A DNA stretch of 64,000 nucleotides from Brachypterus glaber (GCA_958510825.1 OY294046.1:1736001-1800000), one strand, 5' to 3'; shown: positions 10,494-21,294, counted from the first letter of the stretch. The notes: generated from the sequence alone by a model not told the origin. Program-made: numbers and translations.

Positions 10494-10733
10494 ATTTATA
10501 AAGGAGCGTATTGAATTTTGGACTATCCAAAATTATATTTTTACATAAAATATTGAATAATTTAATGCAATTTTTAATTTTGAATTAAAATTACATAATA
10601 GTAATTATATACCAAGGTAGAGAAGACATTTTTTATAGCCGAACGTATTAAATCCCGAGCGGTGTAGCAGCTTATAGGATGCGAAGAGTTTTTACTTATT
10701 TATTTATGTATTTGATCAATAATTAAAACCTAG
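10494..10733. other. Two small repeat fragments
   Basis: Positions 10530-10605 match the internal part of family B on the minus strand (ATATTGAATAATTTAATGCA). Positions 10603-10675 match 55723-55800, the left arm of the hairpin at 55.7 kb (AGAGAAGACATTTTTTATAG). Confidence 0.6.
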
Positions 10734-11436
10734 AATAGTATATTCTATAACTAGTATGGAATAGACAATATTCCGCGCGCGCGGAAAGTTTGTCATACTA
10801 GCCGGCAGGCGAGTATGACGGTCCCGCGAGCGTGGAATGACTATTCCATACGTGTTGTAGACTATACTTTTTCTTCTACTGCAAATATGAAACACTGTAT
10901 GGCTTTAAACTGCAGACAAGGTTAAAAACAATGTTTTTTGTAACTCGACATTGTAAATGCAACAAAACACATATTTTTAAATAAAGCAATTAATGTTATT
11001 TAATAATTTTATCAAATCAGTACTTACAAAAAGATTTTTATTTAATTTTAGCACATATTTACAAAGTATGGTTATGTCAGATTGTTGTGACAGATATCAG
11101 GTTTAAATATTTCACAATGGATGGAGCAGTTTTAATTTTTAACTAAACTAAATTGATAAAAAACTGGTTAAATATTAAGAAAAACTAATAAACTTTATGC
11201 AATTTTAACGCAAAACTTTAAATTGCATTAAATTATTCAATTTTTCATGGTAAAATATATCAATTTTTGCTAATTTTGCTACAATTTTCTTTACTTTTAT
11301 AAACAAGAGATGGCACTACATGTGCTCATTCTAACACTCGATACGGAATATTCATACCTTATCTAGAGCTAGAATGTATTCATTCTGTGTTTGAAAAGTG
11401 TGTGTATTTGCTTACATTCTAAAGCAGTCGTAGAAA
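10734..11436 (+). mobile_element. Family B element, copy 2 (full length)
   Basis: Complete reference copy, about 700 bp. It begins ATAGTATATTCTATAACTAG, followed by a palindromic GC-rich end (TATGGAATAGACAATATTCC ... GGAATGACTATTCCATA). A TATACTTTTTCTTCGACTGC block lies just inside, and its complement (GCAGTCGTAGAAAA) closes the far end, so there is an inner inverted repeat of about 20 bp plus the outer palindrome. It also contains a palindrome ACGGAATATTCATACC-TATC near 11340. No coding capacity. Confidence 0.85.
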
Positions 11437-11888
11437 ATTAGTTTTCTATCATTTTGCATTTTTTTTAACAAAAATATACTACTTTTGTCATTTCGTCCAA
11501 AATTTTCTTTTAAAAAGATAATCCTTCGGTTCCACCTTTTAATTAGATGCTTTTAACTGCTAAATCGCATTTAAAATACATAAAATTGCTGTACTAATTA
11601 TATTTAACAAAATTTAATTTATAATATTTTCCTATTAGCAAAAGAAAATCTCTGCAAAATAACTCATAGTACTTACAGTTCCGATATTGGATATCTGCAT
11701 ATTACAACAAATTAACACGTTTGTAAACACATAAATAACTAAAATGGAAACACGGTCTTACCAGCGATAAGCAGTAAACGATATTAGTAACACGACATAG
11801 GATAATTGAATAAGCTGGAAAAAAGTCACAAATGGCTAATTTAATAAGTCTCTTCGTAAAAAAATCAAAAAAAGTGAAGTTTACAAAA
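11437..11888. other. AT-rich stretch, nothing recognised
   Basis: No repeat family or coding signal noticed between two family B copies. Confidence 0.5.
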
Positions 11889-12178
11889 TAGTATAATCCA
11901 TAACTAGTATGGAATAGACAATATTCCGCGCGAGCGGAAAGTTTGTCATACGAGCCGGTAGGCGAGTATGACGGTCCCGCGGGCGCGGAATGACTATTCC
12001 ATACGTGTTGTAGACTATACTTTTTCTTCGACTGCAAATATGAAGCACTGTATGGCTTTAAACTGCGGACCAGGTTAAAAACAATGTTTTTTGTGACTCG
12101 ACATTATAATGCAAAAATTGAAGGTTATGTCAGATTGTTGTGACAGATATCAGGTTTAAATATTTAACAATAGATCGA
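11889..12178 (+). mobile_element. Family B element, copy 3 (internally deleted)
   Basis: Keeps the palindromic end and the CTTCGACTGC block. It jumps near 12108 from the ACTCGACATT block to TGCAAAAATTGAAGG, losing about 100 bp, and stops after TTTAACAATAGAT. The antisense frame of 111 codons across the palindrome is not a gene. Confidence 0.8.
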
Positions 12179-12239
12179 AAGAAAAATTTTATAATATTTT
12201 CAGTGGTACTCTGAACTAAAAACTAAAACTAAAAAACCC

Positions 12240-12334
12240 CTTGTGTGGGGGCTTAGAGATTAATTCGCCAGGGGGTAATCAAAATCATGCCAGGGATGCT
12301 CAGCATCCCCTAGAACCCCCCAGTTACGGGCCTG
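12240..12334. mobile_element. Remnant of a hAT-type CAGGGCCGTAAC element
   Basis: Ends with CCCCCCAGTTACGGGCCTG, which matches the right terminus of the intact element at 46945-47375 (CACTAGTTACGGCCCTG). GGGGGCTTAG near 12247 matches the sub-terminal GGGGGCTTAGCC block. Left end is lost. Confidence 0.55.
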
Positions 12335-12999
12335 AGTACGAACCAGTTCACATTAACTCATTAAGAATTCTTAAAATAATCCTAAGTCACAAGAGTTGCT
12401 TAAATTTAAAACAGATAAAGAGCTACAAAATCGAAGTTACTAAGAGTATACTACAGAATACCAAGCATTGTTTATCTTGGCGACTAATTTAATATTCAGC
12501 ATTGGCTTCTAATGTTCGTGGCTTACTGCATAATGCACGTTAAATATACACATTACACAAATAAATGCAATTTAAGTGACACTTTAGGCATGTTTAAATA
12601 CTAATCGGAAGATTTTAAATGAAGATAAGTACACTTCATCACCTGACTACCGTCCTTAGTACTGGTACTTCCTATTTCTATCAAACAACATGATCAATAA
12701 TCAATTTTTCAAAGAAGAAACAATTCTAGAAACAGATGGCGCACAAATATACCTCTAACCAACAGACCGTATTTTTAAACAAATAAACGCTTAAACTCTT
12801 ATTTTGTTTTTTCAGATATGACCTGGTACTGATGGGGGTCACCAGCTAGAAACTACAGTCTATCAATATTATCCAGTACGAAGATTAGAAAAATATATGG
12901 AATATGGAAATCATTATCCGTTCTAAATATTAGAAATTGTGGATTTAAATCTTGCATAATATTTATTTGTATAAAAATTTTTAAATCCAATTCAGCTTT
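12335..12999. other. AT-rich stretch, nothing recognised
   Basis: No repeat family or coding sequence recognised. Confidence 0.5.
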
Positions 13000-14440
13000 T
13001 GAGTCATTTATTGTTTCGATGACACAAGAGCAGTTTCTCTAGCAAAAAATATAGAGCTGGTCTCCAGGAAAAATACAATGTCATTTATAAAAGCAATAGA
13101 GATCAAAAGACCCAAAACAGAGCCTTGGAGTATCTAACGTTTTACCGTAAATAAGTGCCTTAAGGAAATTAAAAAATAGGGTATTTTGTTATTTTATTTT
13201 CCTATAAACAAAGACAAAACTAGTCATTAGTTTTATGGGAGGAAGAAAAAACATACCTTTTTTTTAGTCATTCGTTTTATTGGAGGGAGATTTTTACAAA
13301 CTTTGTAGACGACTTGGTAAAAATTGTGTACTGCACCCCAATATTTTTTATTCGGCCTGTCCCTGATCGGTTCGATGATACAAGAGAAGTTTCTTTAGAC
13401 AAAAGTATAGAGCTGGTCTGCAGGAAAAAGACAATGTCATTAGTAAAGAAAATGAAGAGCAAGTGACCCAAAACAGATCCTTGGTGTGGCCCATGTTTCA
13501 TAGTAAATAAGCACCCTTATTTAAATTTTTACAGAGAAATTCTGATTTTCCTTATTCTATTATAATTGCAAGGAATGTTAGGTGCCATGTAATATTTGTA
13601 GCCACAGTTATCTTGATGGCATAACCAATTTTGCAAAGTTGGTAAAATAATTTAGCTTTAAAATTCACGCATCTGGTCCAAAAACCCTGCACTTTTACAG
13701 ACAGTCCCGAAAATTACCATAATTATAGCTTACATTCTACAAAAGATAGCAGTAAAATTACCAAAATAAATACTCTCATTTTTTCAGATAACAGTGAATT
13801 TACAGTAATGATTTAAATTTATCATTTTCTTTGACCTACTTAATTTTCTGAGAAATTACCATATTTTCACTTACACTTTAAACTGGGTTTGTGAAAATAA
13901 AAGTCAGGAAATATCATTTGCATGTTTTTTAATTTTCCTATTTATAAACGAAGAAAACACTAGTCATCAACTTTATGGAGAGAAGGAAAAAAACTTAACT
14001 TTAATCATTAGTTTTATTGGAGGGAGTTTACAAAATTTGTGTCTTGCACCTCAATATTTTTTCGTTGGCCCGTCCCTGACTGTTTTGATAGCACAAGAGA
14101 AGTTTCTTCAGCAAAAAGGACAGAGCTGGTCAGTTGGTAATTAGTACAAACAATGAAGAAGAAGGGACCCAAAACAGATCCTTGGAGCACCCCATGGTTC
14201 ATAGTAAATAAATACCGTTATTCAATTTTTTAGAGCAATCCTGATTTCCCTTGTTGTACTATAATAATTATAGCGAATGTAAGTTGCCATAAAGTAGACA
14301 TTTAGTTTGACAGTATAACAAATTCTGCAATGTTACCCAATTAGTTTAATCTGGGTTTGTGGAAATAAAAGTGAGGAAATTAAAAATTTGCGTGTTTTGT
14401 TATTTTATTTTCCTATTTATAAACAAAGAAAAGACTACCG
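13000..14440 (-). pseudogene. Decayed tandem copies of a LINE reverse transcriptase fragment
   Basis: Three minus-strand blocks (about 13000-13145, 13277-13505 and 14014-14215) each translate to the RT box usually written GVPQGSVLGPLLF, here HGPHQGSVLGHLLF and HGVLQGSVLGPFFF, followed by a worn YADD/FADD region (VLFAEETSLVLS). Flanks between them are also repeated: GTGAAAATAAAAGTCAGGAA near 13890 and again near 14366, and TTTTCCTATAAACAAAGA near 13200, 13940 and 14415. So a segment holding one RT fragment was duplicated in tandem after the element died. All frames are broken and the catalytic DD is lost. Confidence 0.7.
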
Positions 14441-14958
14441 TTTCTAGTAAACTAATTAATTACTAAAATATTAATTGAGATTGCGTTTGTGTAATATATA
14501 TTGCACATACTAGATTTTTTATTATGTATATCTTTTATTTATAATAAATTATAGTTTTATTTAGTTGGTAATACCAACTTGGTATCGGTTTGTATCTGCT
14601 ACACCCACATGCAGTGACACTATCTGATATCACTTGTTACGATATGCGCATGTATCTGTTTACTATCTGCAAATTTTATATGAAAATTCTTAACCTTTTA
14701 AGATTAAAATCTTTTACAATGCATTTTATTAGTATGAACCTAATATAAAAATCTTGTATAACTGAATAACTGCGAAATTAAAGTGTATCACCCAAAAATT
14801 TCAAATAGAGATATTTTGAAAAGTAGGTTGGTACTACTTTAATTACTAGCAGTTTAAAAAAATTTTCTAACACTTTCTGCTGCTGCTTATGTTATAAAAT
14901 ATATAGTATATGAGATTTTTTCCCAAATATGACCACATGACCACCTATTACCATTTAG
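14441..14958. other. AT-rich stretch with a short palindrome
   Basis: GTTGGTAATACCAAC at 14564 is a perfect palindrome that also occurs (as GTTGGTATTACCAAC) at 50150. No gene recognised; it may be the decayed body upstream of the piggyBac remnant. Confidence 0.4.
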
Positions 14959-15282
14959 AAAACTTTCCTGCGGAATTACAGCATGGGTAAGTCCATAGAA
15001 ATACCCAAACCATTTGACGAAGCATCATGATCATCCAATAGGAAAACATACTATTTGTGGCCCTTAAAATTGGACAGAACAAGTAAAATTACTTGTCAAA
15101 AATGTAAAAATAATATTTGCAATGAACACTGTACGAAAATTTGTAATAATTGCGTTTCTAAGGACTTAATTCTTTTCATGTATTTTTTTACTGATTATTT
15201 TAAGATATTTATTAAGATATTTTTAAGAGTTTTGTTTCATTTTCGTTCGAATTTTTATTATATAAAAAGTCCAAACCGTTAA
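14959..15282 (+). pseudogene. piggyBac-type transposase, C-terminal cysteine-rich domain remnant
   Basis: The frame reads MGKSIEIPKPFDEAS, a TGA at 15028-15030, then SSNRKTYYLWPLKLDRTSK and the cysteine cluster CQKCKNNICNEHCTKICNNC. This matches the zinc-binding C-terminal domain of piggyBac-family transposases, which has the form RCYLC...TKxxCxKCxxxxCxEHxxxxCxxC. Two changes mark decay: the in-frame stop, and W where the second Cys of the first CxxC pair is expected (YYLW). The DDD catalytic domain is absent. A TAG at 14956 closes the frame upstream. The frame runs on past the domain to 15282 with no similarity. Confidence 0.7.
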
Positions 15283-15764
15283 ACCGTTAATTTTTATATT
15301 GGGGCCGCCCAGGGTATGTAAATGTGTATATTTTTTAGGGTATGCATCCTAGGGTTTTTTTTAACAACCTATTATTTCTAAATAACAGAAATTGATTTGT
15401 ACCCAATTAATGTTTTTAATGATAAATTTAGGGTGCCTCAGGGCGCCTATTCCGGACTAACATAGTTTCACAGCTATGTCGTAGATTTAACTATAGAGTA
15501 TATTTATTTATTGAAATGGTTACCCAATAAACATCCTATATTGGAGCTGATAATGGAACTTTCTATTATCACTACTTATATTTCAATACCACACAATTGA
15601 AGGTAGTATATCGTAGACGTAAGGCAAAACATAAGTATCAGCAAATAACTACAATATTATCTATACAGGTCTTGCAAAAAAACAAGCGTCTCAAGTGATC
15701 CTTTCCAGCTTGCCGTTCATAGTCATAGAGTGGAAGAGAGCTGGGTTGATATTTGGTTGTTATA
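15283..15764. other. Flank downstream of the piggyBac remnant
   Basis: CATCCTAGGG followed by a T-run and TTAAC at 15345-15365 resembles a piggyBac right end (CTAGGG next to a TTAA target), but no left end is visible. The rest is AT-rich without recognised features. Confidence 0.35.
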
Positions 15765-16079
15765 TTACACATTACATGTTTGTTTAACGTTACACATTAC
15801 ATGTTTTTTTAACGTTACACATCACATGTTTGTTTAACCACGAACTATTCTACTTAGTTAAGCATCCCCTAAGTGTAGAACTTGGGAGGGCTCGTAGTGG
15901 AGGAAACCACCGGCTTTTACTCATTTTTGAACCAGTTTATAGGCAGTGTCTCTGTTTCACCTGTTGCCTTAGCTAAATTACAATTAATTAACTGAAAAAG
16001 GCAATCGGAGTGAGTGAGAATCGAACTCAGACTTCAAGTATTTGAATTAGACGCCCTAACCCGCTCGGGTATATCTTCT
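15765..16079 (-). mobile_element. tRNA-derived SINE, full head and tail
   Basis: On the minus strand the head reads GAAGATATACCCGAGCGGGTTAGG with an A-box-like block at 16054-16070 and a B box GAGTTCGATTCTC at 16017-16029. Then comes a body starting CCGATTGCCTTTTTCAG and a conserved segment CTTAGGGGATGCTTAA. The 3' tail is made of three 25-bp tandem units (15765-15838, ACATGT-TTGTTTAACGTTACACATT). The body matches 34606-34860; the heads differ more, as expected for SINEs with a tRNA-like promoter. Transcribed by Pol III if active; mobilised by a LINE in trans. Confidence 0.8.
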
Positions 16080-16503
16080 ATTATAAATAATATATATGTA
16101 TGATTTTATAATTAATTTTAACTACGAGTATCTCGCTTAAAACTGCGTCAAATTTAAAAAAGAAAAAATCCCTAGAATCGTAGTTTTGTGACTTTTTTAG
16201 AACTAGTGACTGTTTAAGACCAGACCCAGTAAAAAAATAAATTTAGAACCAAAAATTCAAAAACAGATGCGGTTATTTTGCTTTCAGGCTGCATTCTCTA
16301 CTAGGTAAGTAAGAAAGGTAACGGTATAGCAAAACAATTGAAAACCGCACTGAAATTCAATGTAAGTCAATAAATTATAAAAGGAAACAAGCCATGAAGA
16401 TATATGATGCTTCGCATTCTATAATATACTCTTCTAAACTTGAATATTGGTGTAAGTTCGATTGGATTATTTATTTTGTTTTAAAAAAATGGCGCCCAGG
16501 CAG
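16080..16503. other. AT-rich stretch with one small dispersed repeat
   Basis: 16383-16435 carries the block GAAACAAGCCATGAAGATAT...GCATTCTATAATATACT, which recurs at about 17994-18052 and 21046-21100. No gene seen. Confidence 0.5.
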
Positions 16504-17316
16504 TCTTTTTCCCGCTTTTAACCCCTACACATCAGGATATTGACATAACCTCAAAAAACACCCGAAAAACTACTAAAACCGCTAAAATTATCTATGCCAT
16601 ACCACTGTCACCCCCCTGTGCCCAAATTGCTAATTCTATAACCCCAGAACCCCATAATCCCCTAACCTCATAATACCATAGCAGCATAACCTCAAAACCC
16701 CGTCAAGTAGAAAATTCTAGTTTGGGAAAACAGAACAAATTCTTCAATTTTTTTTGAGGAACATAGTCATAGGTAAGTAACTCTGTAACCCCAAAATCCC
16801 CTATAACCATAACCTCAAAATCCCTTCTTCGTAACCCCATATACTATATCCCCTTAATCCTGTTATCCTATTCTGTGGAGAAGTCCGTTTAAAAAAATAA
16901 TGAAGACCTTGATTCATGATTTCACTCACAAAACTCTTATGATTTAGAGAACCGGACTTCTCCACAGAATAGGATAATGCGGTTAAGAGGTTATAATGTA
17001 TGGGGTTACGGAGTGAAGGGATTAGGAGGTGAGATGGGATTTTAGGGTTATACAGTTACTTATTCATAACTATGTTCTACAAGAAAATTTCAAGTAATTG
17101 TTCTGTTTTCCCGAACCAGATTTTTCTACTTAATGAGGTTACGGGGTTTTGAGGTTATGGAGTAATGGTATTCCGAGGTTAGGGAATTATGGGGTTACGA
17201 AATTACGAATTTGGAGGAAGGAGGTGAAAGTGGTCGAGTGTTTTTTGAGGTTATGTCAAAATCCTGACGTCTAAGGGTTAAACGGGTTACGGATTCGGTT
17301 TCAGCGGGAAAAATAC
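16504..17316. mobile_element. Foldback element with C-rich and G-rich arms
   Basis: Left arm (16504-16880) and right arm (16960-17316) are imperfect complements: CTTTTTCCCGC opens the left arm and GCGGGAAAAA closes the right. The tightest pairing is at the centre (GTGGAGAAGTCCG against CGGACTTCTCCAC around an 80-nt loop). The left arm is built of irregular CCCCATAA/ATAACCTC units every 8-12 nt, and the right arm of the G-rich complements such as GAGGTTAGGG and ATGGGGTTACG. No open reading frame. The units look telomere-like but fit no exact TTAGG repeat. Confidence 0.8.
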
Positions 17317-17899
17317 ATAGGAATATCATATTGGAATCCAAGACTCACATTTTTTTTGTGGGCCTGTGTTATCTCCCAAACCTTAACCTCTGGGATTTCA
17401 CTGTAAGTGGTTCTGTAATGTCCAGACTTTCCTTAGGTTCCATCGTCTGTTTTCTTTGTCAATTTTGGTTACCTAAACACTGCTGGAAAAAACTGGTCCC
17501 GAATTGGTCGCCTTCTTCTGAGGGTCACGAAGAGTTCAATAATCATAATTGTACACCCACTTCCTCCATAGGTGAGAGCAATGCGCGTATAACCGTCAAA
17601 CAGGTAATTTAAATAAATCGAATTGCTCTCCAGGTGATAGGCCACTGGGTTACTTCACTTTGTGCACACTTGGTCAATAGATATGTCTGTGGAACCTATG
17701 ATTTATCGTTCAATTTATAAAAGCAACGTACAATGTACAATGTACATAAGGGTCTTGCAAAAAACACTTTTTCTAATTTTTCATATACACCCCTCTTATA
17801 TTGTTTCAATTAAAAAACTATGCTTGCATACCAAATTTCAGGTTACTTGAACATTTTTTGATCCCCAACTTAGTTATAATAATAAGGTATTTGTATTTG
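17317..17899. other. Less AT-rich unique segment, unassigned
   Basis: A 93-codon open frame at 17331-17612 lies in sequence less AT-rich than its neighbours. I recognise no domain; a captured gene fragment or old transposon piece is possible. A tandem GTACAATGTACAATGTACA lies at 17728. Confidence 0.35.
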
Positions 17900-17955
17900 T
17901 AGTCCTGGACTTAGGGGATGCTTAATTAAGTAGAATAGTACGAGGTTAAACAAAA
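17900..17955 (+). mobile_element. SINE 3'-end fragment
   Basis: GTCCTGGACTTAGGGGATGC followed by TTAATTAAGTAGAATAGTAC is nearly identical to the end of the SINE at 34.6 kb. Only the last 55 bp are present, so the copy is 5'-truncated. Confidence 0.7.
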
Positions 17956-18669
17956 TGTAATTGTTTAATTTCTTACATTGTTACAGTTTAAGGACAAAAC
18001 AAACCGTGAAGATATGTAACGCTACGCATTCCATTATATACTATTCATATTGCATATATTGCATTTTACCAAATAACGCAACTTCAAAAAAAATAATTAA
18101 CATTAACAATTAACAAAATAAAAAATATTATGATTATAAAAAATAATTTTGATGAAAATTGAAATTTTTCATTTGAAGCAATTCTAGTTATATAAATAAA
18201 TAAAATTAATATTCCTCCAATTATTACAAGGAATAAAATATATGAGTATCAAAAATTATTTTTTTTTCAAAAATGTTTTTTGAAAAAATTAAAAAAAATT
18301 TTTTTTTCAAGAAAAGTGTCTTTTTTCATAAAACGAAAAATAAACTGAAAATTTTTTTTTAAAAAATTGTTTTTACCCCATTCAACCAAGCATCTTTTTC
18401 TCTTCTATACCTAATTTTAAAGCTAATCAATACTTAAAGTATAGTAAAACTAATGGGCAACATTAAAATTATACACGGGTCAAAACAGCATAGGCTAGTT
18501 TAAATTTTTGCTGTAATTACAAGTATTTTACAATGCTATAATATTTTGCAGTAAATTCTACGAAATAATTTACTATACCACGTTTAGTCCAGGAATCTTG
18601 TTATTTTACATAGAACAATAAAAGATTTATATACATTTACTTACAGAAAGAACGAGAGAAAAATAAACT
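17956..18669. other. Very AT-rich stretch
   Basis: Includes the small dispersed repeat ACCGTGAAGATATGTAACGC...CATTCCATTATATACT (about 17998-18052) and A/T-run sequence at 18100-18370. No gene seen. Confidence 0.5.
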
Positions 18670-19182
18670 GAAACTAGATGAAACGTTGCAAGCACCCTGT
18701 CAAAACATCGGCACTATTGTACACTAGAGCCATCTAGTTTGCAAATTTCAAACTAGGTGTTTTGTTTGATTTTAAATTCTGTATCTTTAAAACATTATAT
18801 TCTAGCAAAAAACTGTATATAACATTTTTTATAGAGCTTAAAAAGAGCGCTCTTTAATAAATAAAAGCTCAAGCTTTTATTTAAAATATAATTTTTTGAA
18901 ATCGGGAAATGTGAGATATGCTAAAAAAAACCTTTTACTGCTTTAAACGCCAATATCTCGAAAACAATGCGTTTTAGGAAAACGTTGTTTATAACATTTT
19001 TTGACCAATTTAAAATTATCTTTTATATAAGTGCTAAATTTACCAAATACAATAATAATTGCCTTAATTATATACAAAAAACTACAAAATCTAATCACCT
19101 CTTCGGAATACGATAAGAAACAATATGCAAAAAAGCGCAAGTAGATATCTCATGTAGAAATGGAGTTAGAGATTTCACACCC

Positions 19183-19214
<32 letters not shown>

Positions 19215-19352
19215 GGACACAAAAAAATTTTTAACTGATTTTGACTAATGGACTAAAACGTCGAGAAATGTGAAAAAAACGTGGTCAAAGATTTTGACTT
19301 TTCGCCGAAGATTTCAATACATCGGCACTCTTAGTAACACTAAGTGCCGATG
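18670..19352 (+). repeat. Family D repeat, copy 2
   Basis: Close match to copy 1 with indels; this copy has a clean (CAGA)n tract at 19183-19215 and adds a short AAAGCTCAAGCTTTT palindrome near 18862. It ends in the same hairpin (CGGCACTCTTAGTAACACTAAGTGCCG span). Confidence 0.75.
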
Positions 19353-19593
19353 TAATAAAATACTGCTAAAGAATATTAAAACAAAATTTTTAAAACAAAA
19401 AATCAAATCCTGTACAACTATTATAACTCAAACTGAGTTTAAGCGCTTATTAAGCGAGCAAAAAGTAACTTCTTCTTCCACATAAATTTTTGAAAATAAA
19501 ATTATTTTCAATATAATCCCATCCAAGAATTTTGGATAAGAAACCTAATGTGCTAATTTAAAGTTTTCGTTTATGGCATTATCAATCCTGCAA

Positions 19594-19814
19594 AATGCAC
19601 ATGGGTTGATATTTCAAAGGGTAGTAGTGGATGGTAACGAAACACACTTTGTTTTTTTTATCCATTTTTATCGTAAGATGCATATTTACCGAGATAACCG
19701 CACTCACCCCTAAAATTCAAGATGGCGGACACTCCTTACGCAAATCCTGAAAACTTAACAGGAGTATTTCGTAACCATCTACTACTACCCTTTAAAATAT
19801 CAGCCGTGTGCATT
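19594..19814. mobile_element. Family J short TIR element
   Basis: Inverted ends of about 40 bp: ATGCACATGGGTTGATATTT...GGGTAGTAGTGGATGG at the left and the complement of it (CCATCTACTACTACCC...GTGTGCAT) at the right. The interior shares ATCGTAAGATGCATATTTA and ACTCACCCCTAAAATTC with family J copy 2 at 60.3 kb. Confidence 0.8.
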
Positions 19815-20188
19815 TGGGGAGATTTGGAGAGTTTTTTATCGAATCTCCTGGCCTATTTGTAATTTCAGGTTTAAGTTCCCAGGATGATACCGAATATACT
19901 TTGAAATTCTTGAAATAGACGTATTTAAACAAATATAGTAATATCCCTAATAAAAATTTTATGAACCATTTCATTATATGTTTCCACTGCGAGTCGTAAA
20001 ATTTTCTAATTGAAAATTATACGCAAACTAACGTTGGATAGCCAGTTTTTTTTTGTAATGTTTATTAATTAATGCGTTTCTGGCTTGAATCACTTGGTAA
20101 CTATTGGTATTAAAATTAAATAGAAAACCAGCATTCAAAAATTTCCATATTACAGTGTTGAGACATTTCCATACTAGAATGTAAGGAC
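19815..20188. other. AT-rich stretch, nothing recognised
   Basis: Short open frame on the minus strand (19792-19974) has no similarity and overlaps the element end. Confidence 0.5.
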
Positions 20189-20570
20189 AATAGTTATTTA
20201 TGGTACTAGTGGGTAAAGTAAGATATTGCCCATGAGAAAATTAACCTGCGAGGCGTCAGCCAAGCAGGTTCATTTTCGAGAGGGCAATATCGGTTTACCC
20301 ATGAGTGCCATACAAGGTTTTATCCAATAAATAGCTTAGGAATTCATATTTTTATTAAAAATTTTAATGACATTTACAAGAAAATGATTTGACAAGTGGC
20401 AGTTGGGTGGGTAAAATGAATGACATTTACAAGAAAAAGATTTGACAAGTGGCAGTTGGGTGGGTAAAATGAATAATTTTCCACTCAATGAAGTAAAATC
20501 CACGCGGGGGTTATTATTGAGTTTATCTATTAAAAATAAAGCTGGTCTTATTATCTGTATGTATTGGATA
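20189..20570 (+). mobile_element. Family A element, copy 3 (with internal duplication)
   Basis: Complete copy, with the central hairpin at 20211-20300. A 54-bp segment (ATGACATTTACAAGAAAATG to GGGTAAAATGA) is duplicated in tandem at about 20367-20474. It abuts copy 4 directly: TATTGGATAA is followed at once by TAGTTATTTATGG. Confidence 0.9.
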
Positions 20571-20907
20571 ATAGTTATTTATGGTACTAGTGGGTAAAGT
20601 AAGATATTGCCCATGAGAAAATTAACCTGTGAGGCGTCAGCCAAGCAGGTTAATTTTCGAGAGGGCAATATCGGTTTACCCATGAGTGCCATACAAGGTT
20701 TTATCCAATAAATAGCTTAGGAATTCATATCTTTATTAAAAATTTTAATGACATTTACAAGAAAATAATTTTACAACTGACAGTTGAGTGGGTAAAATAA
20801 ATAATTTTCCACTCAATAAAGTAAAAGCCACGCGGGGGTTATTATTGAGTTAATCTAATTAAAATAAAGCTGGTAATTGTCTTATTATCTGTATGTATTG
20901 AATAAAA
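20571..20907 (+). mobile_element. Family A element, copy 4 (head-to-tail with copy 3)
   Basis: Complete and in the same orientation as copy 3, with no spacer. Lacks the 54-bp duplication, so the copies are not a recent simple duplication of each other. Confidence 0.9.
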
Positions 20908-21294
20908 TATATTCCACTATAATATTAAAAAAAAAACTTTTCGCAAAAAAAATTACCACAAGAAAAATTGAAAACTCCTATCCTCAGAAATTTTTCGTCT
21001 AACCACACGTACTATGCACTTGAGACAGGCCTCTGTTTTAGGAAAGAAGCCGTGAAAATATGTAATGCTACGCATTCCATTATATACTATTCACAGTAAA
21101 TAGTTTATTGCATTTTTCAAAAACTTTTTCAAAAAAAAAACTTTTAACAAATGTACACGCAAATCTAGTAGTTCAGGGCCAAGTTTATTTGCTATAACTT
21201 TTTGACAAAAAGGATAATCATTTGAAATAAGAGTAGAGGAAGATACCCATAAATGGGACACTTTTTTTTAAACGGCTGCCAAAATTATATTTTT
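20908..21294. other. AT-rich stretch with a small dispersed repeat
   Basis: 21046-21100 matches the 16383 and 17994 blocks (GCCGTGAAAATATGTAATGC...ATTCCATTATATACTATTC). Nothing else recognised. Confidence 0.5.

Noticed and set aside
11702..12037. Minus-strand frame of 111 codons with NSHSAPAGPSYSP-like sequence, also at 24.7-25.0 and 45.8-46.0 kb
   Set aside because: It is the antisense reading of the GC-rich palindrome of family B and changes with each deletion in the palindrome.
16504..17316. Reading the C-rich/G-rich arms as a true telomere
   Set aside because: Units are irregular and inverted around a loop; no run of TTAGG or another exact telomere repeat is present.
18672..18700. GATGAAACGTTGC in family D as a hammerhead part
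   Set aside because: No CTGANGA-type core or stem II lies nearby in either copy.
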